From Hydnum rufescens UP504 (Eukaryota; Basidiomycota; Agaricomycetes; Cantharellales; Hydnaceae), in assembly GCA_014904985.1 (NCBI GenBank), contig MU129094.1:11672-75671 (forward strand): a stretch of DNA of 64,000 bases, written 5' to 3'. Below, piece after piece: positions 44,044 through 55,551 of this stretch. Under the pieces are notes generated by a model. The model searched no databases. It worked only from the letters and a program-made list of their open reading frames with translations, and was not told the origin of the DNA. The position numbers and the translations under genes were made by a program. Each line of letters starts with the position of its first letter. Position 1 is the stretch's first letter.

Positions 44044-46321
44044 TCATCTCAGAATGTCTTCAGTGATGTCCTCGGCTTGACGGGAGTGGGCCAGATTGGA
44101 TATCGCCAATAAGGTGTCTTCCTGATCCTTGACCCTAGTGAATAAGGCATTGGTGTTATGACACAGGTCCACATCCATGTATGCCTGCCAGGAAGGGGGA
44201 GCATGTTCCATGATAGTGCCTACTTCCAACGAATCAAAGGTGGGGTTGAAGGCCTCAGGTGGTGGGTGTAGTACACATCTGGCTCATACCTTCCATGTCA
44301 GCCATTCCGTGGGGGTTTCCTTTTCATGCCCCCGGTTGCGATAATGCATTTCGTCGTAAATAGTGACTTGCTTGTCGTACCAACAGTTACCCAGTAGTTG
44401 TGTCTGCATAACATGTTTCAGGGAATCCCAGTTCTGACTGGCTTGGCTCTTGGTGGCACTGGGTAGGCTTCGCCACCAGACATCAGCATGTTTGGTAAAC
44501 CGCATGGTGGCCACGAAGGCAAGTTGCTCACACATATGCTGGCTGCCTGCAGCATACCGGTCCAAGTCCTCTGTCCATGTTACAAAGGAGTTGTCAGACC
44601 TGTCATATTCTGGCAAGTCGCTGGGTCAGAATTCAAGCTTAAACTTTGGCTTGTAGTACACGTTTGGGTTGTAGGGCCCCTCTGGTGGCCCTGGCATACC
44701 AATTGGCGCTGGTCCACCCTCTGGGGGTCCTGAACCTGGTGGACCTCTGTCTGGCGCTCCCCTGCTTGGGAATCTGTTCCTAGGATCCCCTGGCTGTCAG
44801 TGGTGCGGCAGTGGACCTCCCCCAGGTGACCCTCTTCCACCATGGCTCGACCTGTCATCATTGGGGGGCCCTCCACCAGGGGGGTTCCACCTCTGTCCAT
44901 TCGAACCTCCCTGTGGAGGCGGCATTTGTCCTATGGGAGGCAACTCCACAGGCCTGGGAATGGATTCCATCCTATAATCATGGGTCTCCATTCTGGGGGC
45001 CCTAGGTATCAAGAAATGGCCCGTCTGGGTAGGTTGTCATAGGGGATCCACTGAAGGATGAGGTCGTCGGGTCTCAAATCAGGGTCACGGCAGTTGGGTA
45101 CCTTTGTCGCTAACAAGGGTCCTGGGTGTGGGGGCCTCCTGGTTATGCCAGGCTAGCTCGTTCTCATGTACTGAGTACACAGCCAGTGGCGAAACTGTCC
45201 TAGAAGTGTCCTCCAGGACCCTGGTAGTGTATCCCTGGGCGTTGGAGTTGGTCATGTATGCTACTGACTCGTTTTCATCGACACTCTGAATTTGCGTGAT
45301 GACCTTTAGACCTGAACGTAGTCGACATAGGGCTAGGGCCACAAGTTGAGAGACCTTATTCTCTGAGGCGACCCCTGCTTCTAAGGGTATGGATAGTACG
45401 TTTCCGGGATCAAACAGGTATGGATCCAGTACAGTTAGGAAATAGTGTTTGGCCATCTCTGCTGTGAAGTCCTGTAGAATCTGGCCGCATTGTAGCAGGG
45501 TGAGATGGAACTCTACATTGGGCTTGTAGACAGTAGGTTGGCCCGGACAATCCATTTGTACGATAGTGTTGGTGAAAGCCAAGGATTCGACATCAAGATT
45601 GTATGCCAGGTGGTACAGGGATGTATTAATTAAATGCATGTCAGCAGCTGTGTTAGTCCCCTGTTCATGTCGGACAGAGTCGGCTATGGACACTAGTAGG
45701 GCCCTGCAATGCAACATTTCCTGATCAACTGGTTGGGCACTCACACGGGCCTCGTTGCTCAAGGATTGGGTGCCCTCAGAGGGTGTGGATGTGGCCATCA
45801 AAGTATCTCATCAGGGGTCCCTAGGTGTGCTGCGGGACATAGGCATGACATACCCTTGACGTAAGGAGGGAAGTTTGGGAGTTGAAGGGAACACCTTAAG
45901 TAAGGCCCCAGGTATGCCTGGCTGTGAGGTCGAGGTAGTCTGCCATGCTAAGTGGCCCAGTTTCCATGCAGTACTTGGGAGGCTAGAGGCTGTGGAAACA
46001 GAACTGGAAACAGACTCTGTTCTAGGCTCGGCCCTTGGGCCTAGTTGAGACCTTGAGTCGTGCAATTTTTTGGGGAGTACCCACCCCTCTTGAGGTGTCC
46101 ACCCTGTGCGAGAGGGGGCTAGGCATTTCTTCAACAAGGTTCTTGAGAGCCCAGTCGAGGCCAGAAAGGTTGAGTACAGAACCCTGTGATTGGGTTCTTA
46201 CACACTCCACCAATGTTAGTTCGGTCGTGTCCGAACTAAGGTTATTGCGACATGTGACTTGAGGAGGAGGCTCCGGATTGGGCTTGCAACTATTAGCTTC
46301 ATTGGATGACAGAGCGAGCAA
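44044..46321 (-). pseudogene. G1 gag region
   Basis: Pieces: SDTTELTLVECVRTQSQ (46240), then a 238-codon frame 45801-45085 with STPSEGTQSLSNEARVSAQP and VYKPNVEFHLTLLQCGQILQ, a Pro/Gly-rich linker (44580-45012), and the retrotransposon gag core YDRSDNSFVTWTEDLDRYAA, FTKHADVWWRSLPSATKSQA, WYDKQVTIYDEM (44284-44616). Then SWQAYMDVDLCHNTNALFTR (44044-44229). G2 has the same order. Structural protein of the particle; stops and frame changes between the pieces. Confidence 0.78.
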
Positions 46322-46529
46322 GTCAGGTAGGAGAGAATATCATCTGGGAACAGCTGGGCAGACAGTAATGGACATGATGGATGTATTCCTGGGTTCAGTA
46401 GGACTGAAGATGTTCATGACTAGGGTCACACAGTACATAGGTCACAGTGCACAGTCCAGTACACTGTGAATAGCAGACTGAGTGAATGGAAAAAAGATGC
46501 ATTCGGGTGGACCTGGATTGGCTACTAAA

Positions 46530-46720
46530 CTGCTACACTATTAAGTAAGCAGAAGGATAGCTAAATCCAGGGCAGCACCAAACTCCCCGTGGGAGAAGCT
46601 TTCCACCAGTTGTGTAGGAAAGGAGTAAAAGGAGAAATAAAAGGAAAAGGATGAGTAAATACAGCGAGTTATGAATTGTCAGTAAAGCCATGTGCCTGCC
46701 GGGCTTACACACCACTAACA
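46530..46720 (-). repeat. G1 5' LTR
   Basis: Starts TGTTAGTGGTGTGTAAGCCC on the minus strand at 46720. Bases 46615-46720 match 35544-35645 nearly exactly. The 3' limit (near 46530) is estimated. At 46721 the sequence reverts to the G2 RNase H region. Confidence 0.65.
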
Positions 46721-46728
46721 CTAAGGCA

Positions 46729-47577
46729 TCAATTCATGTTCTTGTAAGTTTTTGCCCATTGTAGCACTGCATGATCAGTTACTAGTAATATAAGTTCTCC
46801 TTCAATGAAGGGTAGGAACTGGATCAGGCTGTCTTTGGCAGCTAGGGCTTCCTGTTCGGTGGCAGAGTAACATGTCTTGGTGGCTTGGCATGTGTGACTC
46901 CAATATGCAATAACCCGTTCCACAAATACAATGGTATCTTCAAAGTTCTGGGCCCAGCTGTTTGTTGGGGATTGGTCATCGTGCGTGTCTGATAGCTTAG
47001 TTGTGAGTTCGGGAATAGGACTCTTGTCATTGTAGGCCTTTTGTAGTTGGTCATAAGTCTTAGTACCCCGTAGATCTTGTATGGCTATAGGCTGGATCTG
47101 CTGTAGTGCTCCTGCAAGGGCAACATTGGAAGCATCTGTGTACAGATGGTATCCCCATCCTTTGACCAGGTGACCCTGCACTGGTGTGGATGTGAGGGCT
47201 AGTTTCAACACCTGGTAGGCCTCTTCATGTTCGGCCCCCCAGTACCAGGGTGCTCCTTTCCTGAGTAGTGCGAATAGCAGTGTCACACACTCTGAGAAAC
47301 AAGGAATATAGGCAGCAAAATACACTGTCATTCCTAGGAAGGTCTCCAGGTCCTTTCAGTGCTGGGGAGGGGCCAGTGCAGCCATGGCTCGTACCTTTTC
47401 AGCATCCATGGATAGGCCTAGCTGAGATACTTTTTGTCCTAGTAGTCATATGCTATGATATCCCACATGGCATTTGTGAGGTGCCAGGGTAATTCCTGAT
47501 CTTTTGATGGCATCCAGCACAATGTCAATGTGTTTAAGGTGTTCCTCAAACAAGTGGGAATACACCACGATGTCATC
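46729..47577 (-). pseudogene. G2 reverse transcriptase 3' part and RNase H
   Basis: Starts DDIVVYSHLFEEHLKHIDIV just left of the Tc1 insertion, continues SGITLAPHKCHVGYHSI, then CVTLLFALLRKGAPWYWGAE, LYTDASNVALAGALQQIQPI and FIEGELILLVTDHAVLQWAK, and breaks off at 46729-46721. The first two Asp are the DD of the YIDD box, separated from its YI by the insertion. Confidence 0.8.
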
Positions 47578-47579
47578 TA

Positions 47580-49186
47580 CAGTGACCCACAAAACCGTTG
47601 CAATGTTTGCCACTTTTGACTCTCTTTGTTTATACCTCCCCAACCAGCCATTTAAAAAATTTGAAAAAATATGTTCAAGATGTATATGCTTCTTGGCTAC
47701 ACATGTGCCAAATTTCACAGCAATCCATCAATATTTGACAGAGATATGCCCTTAACAAGCCACCTATATCATTGCAACGGTTTTGTGGCACATGAAATTG
47801 TGACACAAATCATTACAGTTCAGTATTTTGTGTACCCCCCCTTTGCCTTCCACACTGCTTCCACCCTCCTAGGCATACTTTCTATCAAATTTTGACACAC
47901 CCCTGCTTCAATCTTCTCCCACTCTGCCTCTACTCGCTCCCATAGCTCATGGATGCCTTTGGGGGGTTCTTCATATCCTCCAAGCTTTGTTTTGATGTGA
48001 TGCCAGAGGTGTTCAATTGGATTGAGGTCTGGGGACTGGGCAGGCCACTTCATGACATTGAAACCATGGTCTTTGAACCAGGCTTGGGCCATTTTGCTGG
48101 TGTGTTTGGGGTCATTGTCCTGCTGGAAAACCACATCGCCAGGTGATTTGTTGTAAAATTCGAGGGATCCTTGGAGTTCATCCTCCAGAATTTGGCAGTA
48201 GAGGTTGGCATCCATCTTGCCATCAATCTTGCATGCATATCCAGGCCCCTCCCATGTCATACACCCCCACATCATCAAGGAACCACCACCAAACTTCAGA
48301 GTCCCTTCCACCAGACAATCAGAGAGGCCCTCCCCAGCCTTTTTCCACACCCATTTTCGCCCATCAGAGCCCAGGCGATTAATTTTGGTCTCATCAAACC
48401 ACACAACACGCTTCCAGTCATCCACAGTCCAGTCCTTATGGTTTAGGGCAAAGTCCAGTCTCTCATGCTTGTGGCGCTGGGAGAGCAGGGGACGTTTCTT
48501 CTTCACCACAGCCTTTAAACCAGCACTCTTCAGATGGCGGCGGACTGTTTCATTGGAGAGTGACTGGTTGGTGATGGATTGGAGGGAATGGGCAACTTGG
48601 GTGGCAGTGGTAGCCTTCCCAGTGTGGATAAGATGGATGGCATGGCGGACATCAGTGGGGGAAAGCTTTGATGGACGACCACCAGAGGACTTGCAAACAT
48701 GGGGGCGATGTTTGGACCAGACACGGGTGATAGTAGAAGTGTGGAGACCAGTAATGGAGGAGATTTTGTGGGCAGAGTGCTTGGAGTCAATGAGATGAAG
48801 GACATTGTCAAGTTGTGCATTTGATAAAGCACGCATGGTTGATTGGGGGGCATATAGCCTTGGGACTGCTGGTATTTATGCTTTTCCGATGTTTATTTAT
48901 TTGGCTGTGTTTGTACCTTTGGGTATAAACAATGTCACATGACAGTAATGTCATGTTTCTCTGATCTGAAAGGTCAGCCACAAAACTGTTGCAATGACAT
49001 AGGTGACTTGTTGAGGGCATATCTCTGTCAAATGTTAATGGATTGCCATGAAATTTGGCACATATGTAGACAAGAAGCATACATATCTTGGACATATTTT
49101 TCCAAATTTTTTGAAGGCCTGACTGGGGAGGAATAACCAAAGAAGGTCAAAAGTGGCAAACATTGCAACGGTTTTGTGGGTCACTG
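47580..49186 (-). mobile_element. Tc1/mariner transposon, apparently intact
   Basis: 1607 bases flanked by TA (47578-47579 and 49187-49188). Terminal inverted repeats of about 210 bases start CAGTGACCCACAAAACCGTT. Each one also contains, at its inner end (47770-47789 and 48978-48996), the inverted copy of the outer CCACAAAACCGTTGCAATG. One uninterrupted transposase lies inside. It sits in the reverse transcriptase of G2. Confidence 0.93.
47820..48836 (-). CDS. Tc1-family transposase, DD34E
   Basis: 338 codons, no stop or frameshift. The N-terminal paired-like helix-turn-helix is SNAQLDNVLHLIDSKHSAHK and ITGLHTSTITRVWSKHR, then GGRPSKL and a second HTH (about 60-110). Catalytic residues: D148 in VVWFDETKINRLG, D240 in VVFQQDNDPKHTS, E275 in SPDLNPIEHLWHHIK; exactly 34 residues lie between the last two, the Tc1 pattern. 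GGGSLMMWGCMTWEGPG is the glycine-rich box. It excises and inserts the element at TA sites. Its length is normal for the family (about 340). The intact frame inside heavily mutated gypsy sequence points to a recent arrival. Confidence 0.93.
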   Translation of the reverse strand: MRALSNAQLDNVLHLIDSKHSAHKISSITGLHTSTITRVWSKHRPHVCKSSGGRPSKLSPTDVRHAIHLIHTGKATTATQVAHSLQSITNQSLSNETVRRHLKSAGLKAVVKKKRPLLSQRHKHERLDFALNHKDWTVDDWKRVVWFDETKINRLGSDGRKWVWKKAGEGLSDCLVEGTLKFGGGSLMMWGCMTWEGPGYACKIDGKMDANLYCQILEDELQGSLEFYNKSPGDVVFQQDNDPKHTSKMAQAWFKDHGFNVMKWPAQSPDLNPIEHLWHHIKTKLGGYEEPPKGIHELWERVEAEWEKIEAGVCQNLIESMPRRVEAVWKAKGGYTKY

Positions 49187-49887
49187 TATGTAGACTAGAG
49201 TGAACACCCATAAGTAGGGGGATAAAATTTCTTGCATAACTTGTTGAAAGATGGGCAGGCCATTTTGCCAGCTGAAGGGCATTCTAGTGAACTGATGAAG
49301 GCCCTGGTGAGTTCTCATAGCCGTATAGGGCTGGGAGACTTTGTCAAATTCTAGCTGGGTGAAACCTGCTAGTGCATCAAAGGAGGACAAGTACTGAGCC
49401 CCTGAAAGAGCTTGCAGGATGTCCATCTGCTGGGGAATGGGGAACTGGTCTGCTATGGTGGCCGTGTTTAATTTCCTCCAGTCTACACAGAGTCAATCCT
49501 TGCTGTTCTTGTGTACAATAAGTACGGGGCTCCCCAAGGGCTGTTGGATGGTTCAATTACACCCTGTTTCAACCATAGGTCAAGCTGTTTGTCGATAAGC
49601 TCACGTTTGGTGGGTGAGGCAATGTACAGCACTGCTGAAATAGGTTTTGTCCCTGTTTCGAGTTCTATATGCACCCTGGTAGGGTGCTTTCCCAATCATC
49701 CATCGAACCCAAAAGCCAATTCGTTTTTTTGTAGTACCTTGTAGATCTGGGCTCTTTGCTCAGCTGGCAAGGATAGATCCATGTCCACAAGTTTCTCTAG
49801 GTCTTTGGAATCAAGCGTGTCCATACTACTGGATTCAGCAGTCTTGGGACCCCAACTGCTTGGTTCTTTGCTCTCAGTCAGGGCCAT
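49187..49887 (-). pseudogene. G2 reverse transcriptase 5' part
   Basis: ALTESKEPSSWGPKTAESSS, KRELIDKQLDLWLKQGVIEP, SNSPWGAP, then ILQALSGAQYLSSFDALAGF, TRMPFSWQNGLPIFQQVMQE and LSPYLWVFTLVYI, ending exactly at the TA of the Tc1 element. A frame change lies near 49530 and a stop near 49495 in the VDWRKLN region. Confidence 0.8.
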
Positions 49888-50354
49888 TGGCTGGGTTGCT
49901 TATCCTTCATTGTTGGGGCGATTTAGGTCCTTTTGGTTGAGGGACCCTTCCACTAGTGCTCATACCAGTGTGGCCTGTCGATAGAATCGCTCCTTCTCTT
50001 TGGTTGTTAGACTATCTTCCTTGGCCAGACAGGCCACAGGATCAAACATTAGACCTAGTACTTCCCTTTTTGTACATACTTGGGCGTGGGCGAAGGGTTG
50101 GCAATGGACAGGTACATGTCATTAGCTGTGTTGACTAAACAGTCAGTGGAGGCCAGGAAACTGGCCCATCCTCGCCAGAGGACATGTTTCTCAATGAGTC
50201 ATGTCCTGTTTCGGTGATCAAAATTACCGTATATTGGAATTTTGGATACGTATCCTCCTGGTATACAAGTATCCTGTGCAGTGTAGACCTTTCCCATGCC
50301 CATCTTGCATTGAGGGGAAGAGTTGGAGGTTCTTCCAAGGGAACTTTTAGTTAT

Positions 50355-50960
50355 TCATGAGACAGTGAAACTTTCTGAGTGGCTACCTGCTTGGGTAGCA
50401 GGTATTTGGTGTTCGCTATCCCCAACTTGCCAATAGGCCTCATGTTCTGGCCTCATAGTATGTAGTTGCCAGGCTCTGTGGGTATCCTCACATATGAGTA
50501 ACTGGGCATTCATCCCCTCGACAACATAGGCTTCTACATTGCATAGGAGGACCAGTCCTAACTGACTACGGAAGTACAGATCAATCGTGACATAGCCCAA
50601 ACACTTGGCCTCCCCGGTGAGATGTATCAACCTTAGTTTCAGGCCTTGCTTGATAGTAGGAGCTCCAGCCCCCATAGACCATAAGCAATGTGCCGATACT
50701 AACATGGCTGCAGCACCTGAATCGGCAACTGCTTCAATAGTCATTCCCTGGGGGCCATTCACCCAGCACTCGATCTTGAAGGCATCCATGCCCAGGCTAG
50801 CTAATCCTGGTGGCTTTCTTACTACAGGCTCAGGCGCATAAAGCTCTAATGTGGTAGGCAGCATGTCAGTACTCAGGGGAACAGGTTTGGACCTTCCCAT
50901 GCCTGACGCAATGTAGCAAGCGGTCCCATCAAGGGAGGATTCTTCAGGTACTACAAACAT
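50355..50960 (-). pseudogene. G2 protease region
   Basis: Open for 201 codons with IEAVADSGAAAMLVSAHCLW (catalytic DSG kept, unlike G1), LRLIHLTGEAKCLGYVTIDL and VEAYVVEGMNAQLLICEDTH. Just upstream (about 51110-51190) the zinc knuckle reads WHHCGNEWHYNYDC, in which the first Cys is Trp. Confidence 0.72.
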
Positions 50961-51193
50961 AGTAGGGGCTTCTTGGCCTCCTTGTCACTACTAAGGGCCT
51001 CGTGAGCTGCCACCATAGCTGATTGGTAGACTTCTTCAGATCCAGAGGTCATGGCTAAGTAAGCCTTACAGTAAGCGGTATCTCATTTGGTGTTGGTTGC
51101 TGGCCAAGCTCTCTTGGGGTCCTTCTTGTACGACCCGCAATCGTAGTTGTAATGCCATTCATTGCCACAATGATGCCAGGGTCAGATAGGTTT

Positions 51194-53807
51194 TCATTTC
51201 AACTTGACATCACTATGTTCATAGGCATACATGGGTGTGGATGAGCTCGTGCCGATGGTGAGAGCAGGGGACCAATATTGGCTCCTCTGTAAGTCTTCAC
51301 GGACCCAACGGAGTACCTCATTAGCTATTTCATCTGACTGGGACGTGTTTGTGAGTTCTGCTTGGGCAAGGAGGGCATCCTCCTGATCCTTAACTCTAGT
51401 GAACAAGTCATCCATGTTGTGGCACAGGTCCACATCAACATAGGCCTGCCAGGAAGGCGGGGCATGTTCCATGATCATTCCCACTTCCAGGGAGTCGAAG
51501 GCAGGGTCATTGGCATCAGGAGGGGGATGCAGTACCCAATGAGCCCATTGTCAGGGCGACACTGCCATCAAAGCCACAAACAGAAAGAGGAAAGAGATTA
51601 ATTAACCACAAGGATCAAATTGACACCTGTACCTTGTGGGTTAACCAGTCCACCGGGGTCTCCCTTTCGTGCCCCGGTTATGAAACCGCATCTCATCATA
51701 GATTGTGACCTGTTTATCATACCAACAATTTCCTAGTAGTCTAGTTCGAATAGTGAATTTCAGGGTGTCCCAATTCTGACTAGCCTGGATCTTTGTGGAG
51801 TTGGGCAAACTTCGCCACCACACATCGGCATGTTTAGTGAATTGCATGGATGTGGCATAGGCCAGTTGTTCACGCATCCATTGGCTTCCAGCAGCATATC
51901 GATCAAGGTCCTCAGTCCAGGTGACGAAGGCATTGTCGGACCTGTCATATTCTGGCAAGTCGCTGGGATGAAACTCCAACTTGAATTTGGGTTTGTAGTA
52001 AGCATTGGGACCATAGGGGGCGTTGGTCGGTCCAGTGATTCCAGGGGGGAATGATCCTCTGTCTGGTGGTCTCTCCCAGGACCTCCACTGCCTGGCACAT
52101 TGTGATGGGGATATCCCCATGGTGGGTCTTGACGAGGCCATCCTTGATTGAATGGGTTTTCCCCAGGGATTCCATTGTCATTACCTGGATTGCTACCATC
52201 AGGGGGACCTCCACTTGGAGGGTTCCTAGGGGGGTTCCCTCCGTCGGGTGGCACAGGCCTGCCCTGCCAACCTGGTGTCTGGTCCAGTATGTCAGCCCTT
52301 GGAGGCTGTCCCATGGAGCCGTCATTGGAGGCTGTCCCATGGGGCCGTCATTGGAGAATTTGGGTCCTTGTGTAAAGACCCTTGGGGTTATCAACTGGGT
52401 GGTGTGCATAAAGGATCTCAGAGGGTCCACCGATGGCCGTGGGCATCTGGTTTTGAGTCGAGAACGTAGCAGAGGACCTCCGTCATGGCTTATTACTGTG
52501 CTAGGGGTCGGGGCTCCACATTATGCCAGGTGAGTCCTCCAGGGCTTTCAAATAAACCCCCAGTGGAGAGGCAGCACAAGAAGTTGTTTCCACTAATCCA
52601 GTCGCTATTTCTTGGGCCTTAGAATTGGTCATGTAGGCAACTGACTCATCCCCTTTGGTACTCTGGATTTGAGCAATCACCTTTATGCCCATTTGTAGCC
52701 TTCAAAGAGCCAACACAGCAATCTGGGTCACCTTTTCCTCAGAGGCGACTCCAGCCTCCATGTGTATGGCCAGTACCCTCCTGGGTCAAACTTGTATGGG
52801 TCCTGGACGGGTAAGATATAGTGTCTAGCGATCTCTGCGACTGCATCCTGTACCACTTGGCCACATTGGAGTAGCATGAGCTGGAATTCAATGTCAGGTT
52901 TGTATACTGTGGGGTGCCCATTGCGCGAGGTCCGTACAATAGTACTCATAAAGCCTTCTGACTCCACATCCAGTTCGTAGAGTAAATGGTGCAAGAAGTT
53001 GTTAATGAGCCTAACATCTGCTGAGGCATTGGGTCCTTGTTCCCGTCATAAGGAGTCAACAACCAACAAATGTAAACTAGCACGTTGTAGGGCCTCTTGA
53101 TCTATGTTAATGGAACTGGCTACAGCTTCATGGACTTGCTGTCGTATGCCTTCCGTCAAGGAGGAGACAGGTACTACCGGACCCCTTCGAGGCTCCTGGG
53201 GGGTGCCACGTGGGGCAGGCATAGACACAGTAGCTTGAAGGAAGTGGGTACCCTGTTTTGATCCCTTAAGTAGTTTTCAGTCATTAGTCATTTGGGGGTC
53301 TAGATGCAAGGACATAATCTTGCATGCGGGCTTCCAGGCCATTCTCATGAGGCTGGAGGCAGTCAAACAGGTACTCAGGGACAACTTGGGTCCAATGAAA
53401 GACTTTTTCAAGGTGCAGTGGTCTGACCCTGAGACTTCTAGACAACTCGTGTCATCATGAATTTTGGGGGGAATGTCCACCCCTCTTGAGGTATCCACCC
53501 AATTTGATAGGGGGCTAGGGTCACCATCTTCAAACGGCCCATAGGCACGTTGGAAGACAGTCGGTGTAATGGAATGTGACCATGTAGGAGTCATTCTTAC
53601 ACATTCCACCAGTGTTAATTCGGTCGTATCCGAATTAAGGGTTGACAGTAGGGAACTCCCAGGTGGGGGTTCAGGTCCCAGTTGGGGACTCATAAGCACA
53701 TATAAGGGCATGGTACTTGCCTTAGACGTGATTCCTAGAGAGTCCATAGTAGGTCTCATTACAGAAGAAGTTGGCCTGTTGCGCAGTGTGCTGTTCCAGC
53801 ACCACAC
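51194..53807 (-). pseudogene. G2 gag region
   Basis: Same order as G1: SDTTELTLVECVRMTP (53620), QEALQRASLHLLVVDSL (53050), VYKPDIEFQLMLLQCGQVVQ (52860), a Pro/Gly-rich linker (51960-52430), FHPSDLPEYDRSDNAFVTWT, WWRSLPNSTKIQASQNWDTL, WYDKQVTIYDEMRF (51680-51960), SWQAYVDVDLCHNMDDLFTR (51420). Frame changes between segments. Confidence 0.75.
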
Positions 53808-53879
53808 AAAGGCATGAGTTGCAGGGAAGTAAAAGATGCATTCTTGGGGCTTGCCAGGTAAGCTAGTACAGCGAATTTA

Positions 53880-54088
53880 TGCTATTATGTAAGCAAGGAA
53901 TCTAGCTAAACCCGGGGCAGCACCAAACTCCCTGTGGGAGAAGCTTTCTACTGGTTTTGGTGGAGGAAGGGAAACAGAAGAAAAAGAAAAGGGAAGAGAG
54001 GGGTTTCAATGATCAAAGAGTACAGAACTGGTGGGATAGATATGACGACAGATGGCCCTGCCATCGTGAGAATTTCATGCTACTAACA
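53880..54088 (-). repeat. G2 5' LTR
   Basis: Starts TGTTAGTAGCATGAAATTCT on the minus strand at 54088. The inner part (GTGGGAGAAGCTTTC and GGGGCAGCACCAAACTCCC) is shared with the G1 LTR. The 3' limit is estimated. Confidence 0.6.
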
Positions 54089-54565
54089 AGTATGATGGAG
54101 GGAGTGATAGGATTATTGTGACTGCAAACATTTTATCATCCAGTGGATGGCCAAGCAAGTTGAGTTTACTCACATAGGTGCACAACTCATTTATTTGTGT
54201 TTGGAGGTCCTGAGAGTTGCTCATCTGGCTTTGGAAGACCTTTTCCATCATAACACAATGAGAGGGCATCCCATATGGCCTTAGACTCAGTTAGGTTAAG
54301 AATGCTGAGTAAGGGATTGTCCTCCAGAGTAAGAGTAACTTCGAGGCAAGCATCACAATCCTTGACTGTCCATTCCTCTAGGCCTTTGGTATCAGAGATG
54401 CTGGGCTTCAGCTTGGCTCCACTTACATACTCAGAGAGGCCCAAGCTTCCAGAACCTGGATAATGTGGAACTTCCACAGAGTGTAGTTGGATCTGTCATT
54501 AAGAAGCTTCAGTATATCATAGAGTTGGCAGGAAGGCTTGTCAGAAGTGGATGTGGACATGGTGA
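54089..54565 (-). pseudogene. Ty1/copia gag, N-terminal part, cut by G2
   Basis: Start MSTSTSDKPSCQLYDILKLL, LNDRSNYTLWKFHIIQVLEA, then after a frame slip GLEEWTVKDCDACLEVTLTL, SKAIWDALSLCYDGKG, a further slip, and LQTQINELCTYVSKLNLLGH, PLDDKMFAVTIILSLPPSY. These are the usual copia gag (UBN2-type) words. The frame ends at SLPPSY exactly where the G2 LTR begins. Confidence 0.75.
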
Positions 54566-54629
54566 GTTTGGCAGGCTGATATTTGTTCTAGTAATTAGAG
54601 GACCAATGGGCCCATAACCTATTGGCAGA

Positions 54630-55026
54630 GTACTTGTTAAGGGTTGTTCCTAGTGTGGGGAGGTGATTATGTAATCAGGCTGAGTGAGAACAGGAAGCCC
54701 CCAAGATGATTGATGATGAGATGTGTGAAGTGCAAAGATTATGTAATGTCATGGAAGATGAGAACACAGAAGAGAAGTGGACTGGACTGAATTCTCAGGA
54801 GACTTGCAACAAGAGAGGAATTGGTGAGAAGAGAGTCAATCAATAGACATATATTCTCAACCTTCTAAAGAGGCAAGAATACAATAAGTAACTACTTATA
54901 TACTAAGAGGTTAAGGAATTACTAAGGAAGGGAAATGGTACAATATATGGTATGATATGTGGTGGTGCAATGAGAGGGAGTCACATGATGTGGCTATGTA
55001 AGAGGTCATGAGTACAACTCATGACA
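54630..55026 (-). repeat. Copia 5' LTR
   Basis: On the minus strand from TGTCATGAGTTGTACTCATG (55026) with a TATA-like AGTATATAAGTAG (about 54895). It runs to about 54630-54640, followed by AATAGGTTATGGGCCCATTG (54600-54620), a primer-binding-site-like stretch, then the gag start. An AGTAC flanks both ends of the 54642-55026 part. The 3' limit is uncertain. Confidence 0.5.
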
Positions 55027-55540
55027 GTACTCAGTCATACTAGAACAGATGGTACTATGGTGGATCCAAATAAGTAGCTAAACTACAAAGGAAGAGATAA
55101 CAGAGCTAACCTCAGTCTTCAGAAAAAGAACTGAGGGGCACAGGAGCCTCAGAAGTAGTATATACTGAAGACACAATAGGAATGCATGTTTGATCAAGAA
55201 GGCAGGCATAGAAGGAATTAAAGGGGGCATAAATTGGCAGTACCAAAATAGGGGCAACTGCCAAAATAGGCATAACTGCAGAGGTTTCCATATCCGGCTG
55301 CATTGCCAAGCTTACTGCATCCGGCTGTACTCCAACACCATCCGCCACCTTCTCCTTGGTGAACCACAACTAGAACACAGGGGGGATAGTGCTCTGCATT
55401 CCATGATCCACTGCTGCCCCAGCGTGATCACATTGTGCCTCGCCAAAGCTTTGGTGCGGGGATGGCCATGACTGTGCTAGCAGTTTCAATTCAAACCTGC
55501 GCAAATGAGACCAGCGGGTGAGCAAGGTAGCAATTCACGA
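55027..55540. other. No clear gene
   Basis: A minus-strand open stretch (55112-55369) reads TKEKVADGVGVQPDAVSLAM and MPILAVAPILVLPIYAPFNS. It may be a decayed hydrophobic segment, but I recognise nothing and the boundary of the transposon stack lies here. Confidence 0.25.
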
Positions 55541-55551
55541 GGGTTCTCCTC

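Larger units (their letters stand above)
35544..46720 (-). mobile_element. Ty3/gypsy element G1
   Basis: Read on the minus strand, it runs 5' LTR (about 46530-46720), gag, zinc knuckle and protease, reverse transcriptase, RNase H, integrase, a 1.4-kb non-coding part with tandem repeats, a chromodomain frame, a polypurine tract (35646-35660), and the first 102 bases of the 3' LTR (35645-35544). LTRs start TGTTAGTGGTGTGTAAGCC. The right end lies inside the RNase H region of G2. Many in-frame stops, mostly TGA, show it is dead. Confidence 0.85.
46721..54088 (-). mobile_element. Ty3/gypsy element G2, interrupted
   Basis: Related to G1 but distinct. Minus-strand order: 5' LTR (about 53880-54088), gag, protease, reverse transcriptase, partial RNase H. 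It is cut by a Tc1 element at 47578-49188 and its RNase H stops at 46721 where G1 begins. Integrase and 3' LTR are not in the window. Its own left-hand neighbour (54089 on) is a copia gag that it interrupts. Confidence 0.82.

Noticed and set aside
48205..48798. A 197-codon open frame on the plus strand
   Set aside because: It is antisense to the intact Tc1 transposase.
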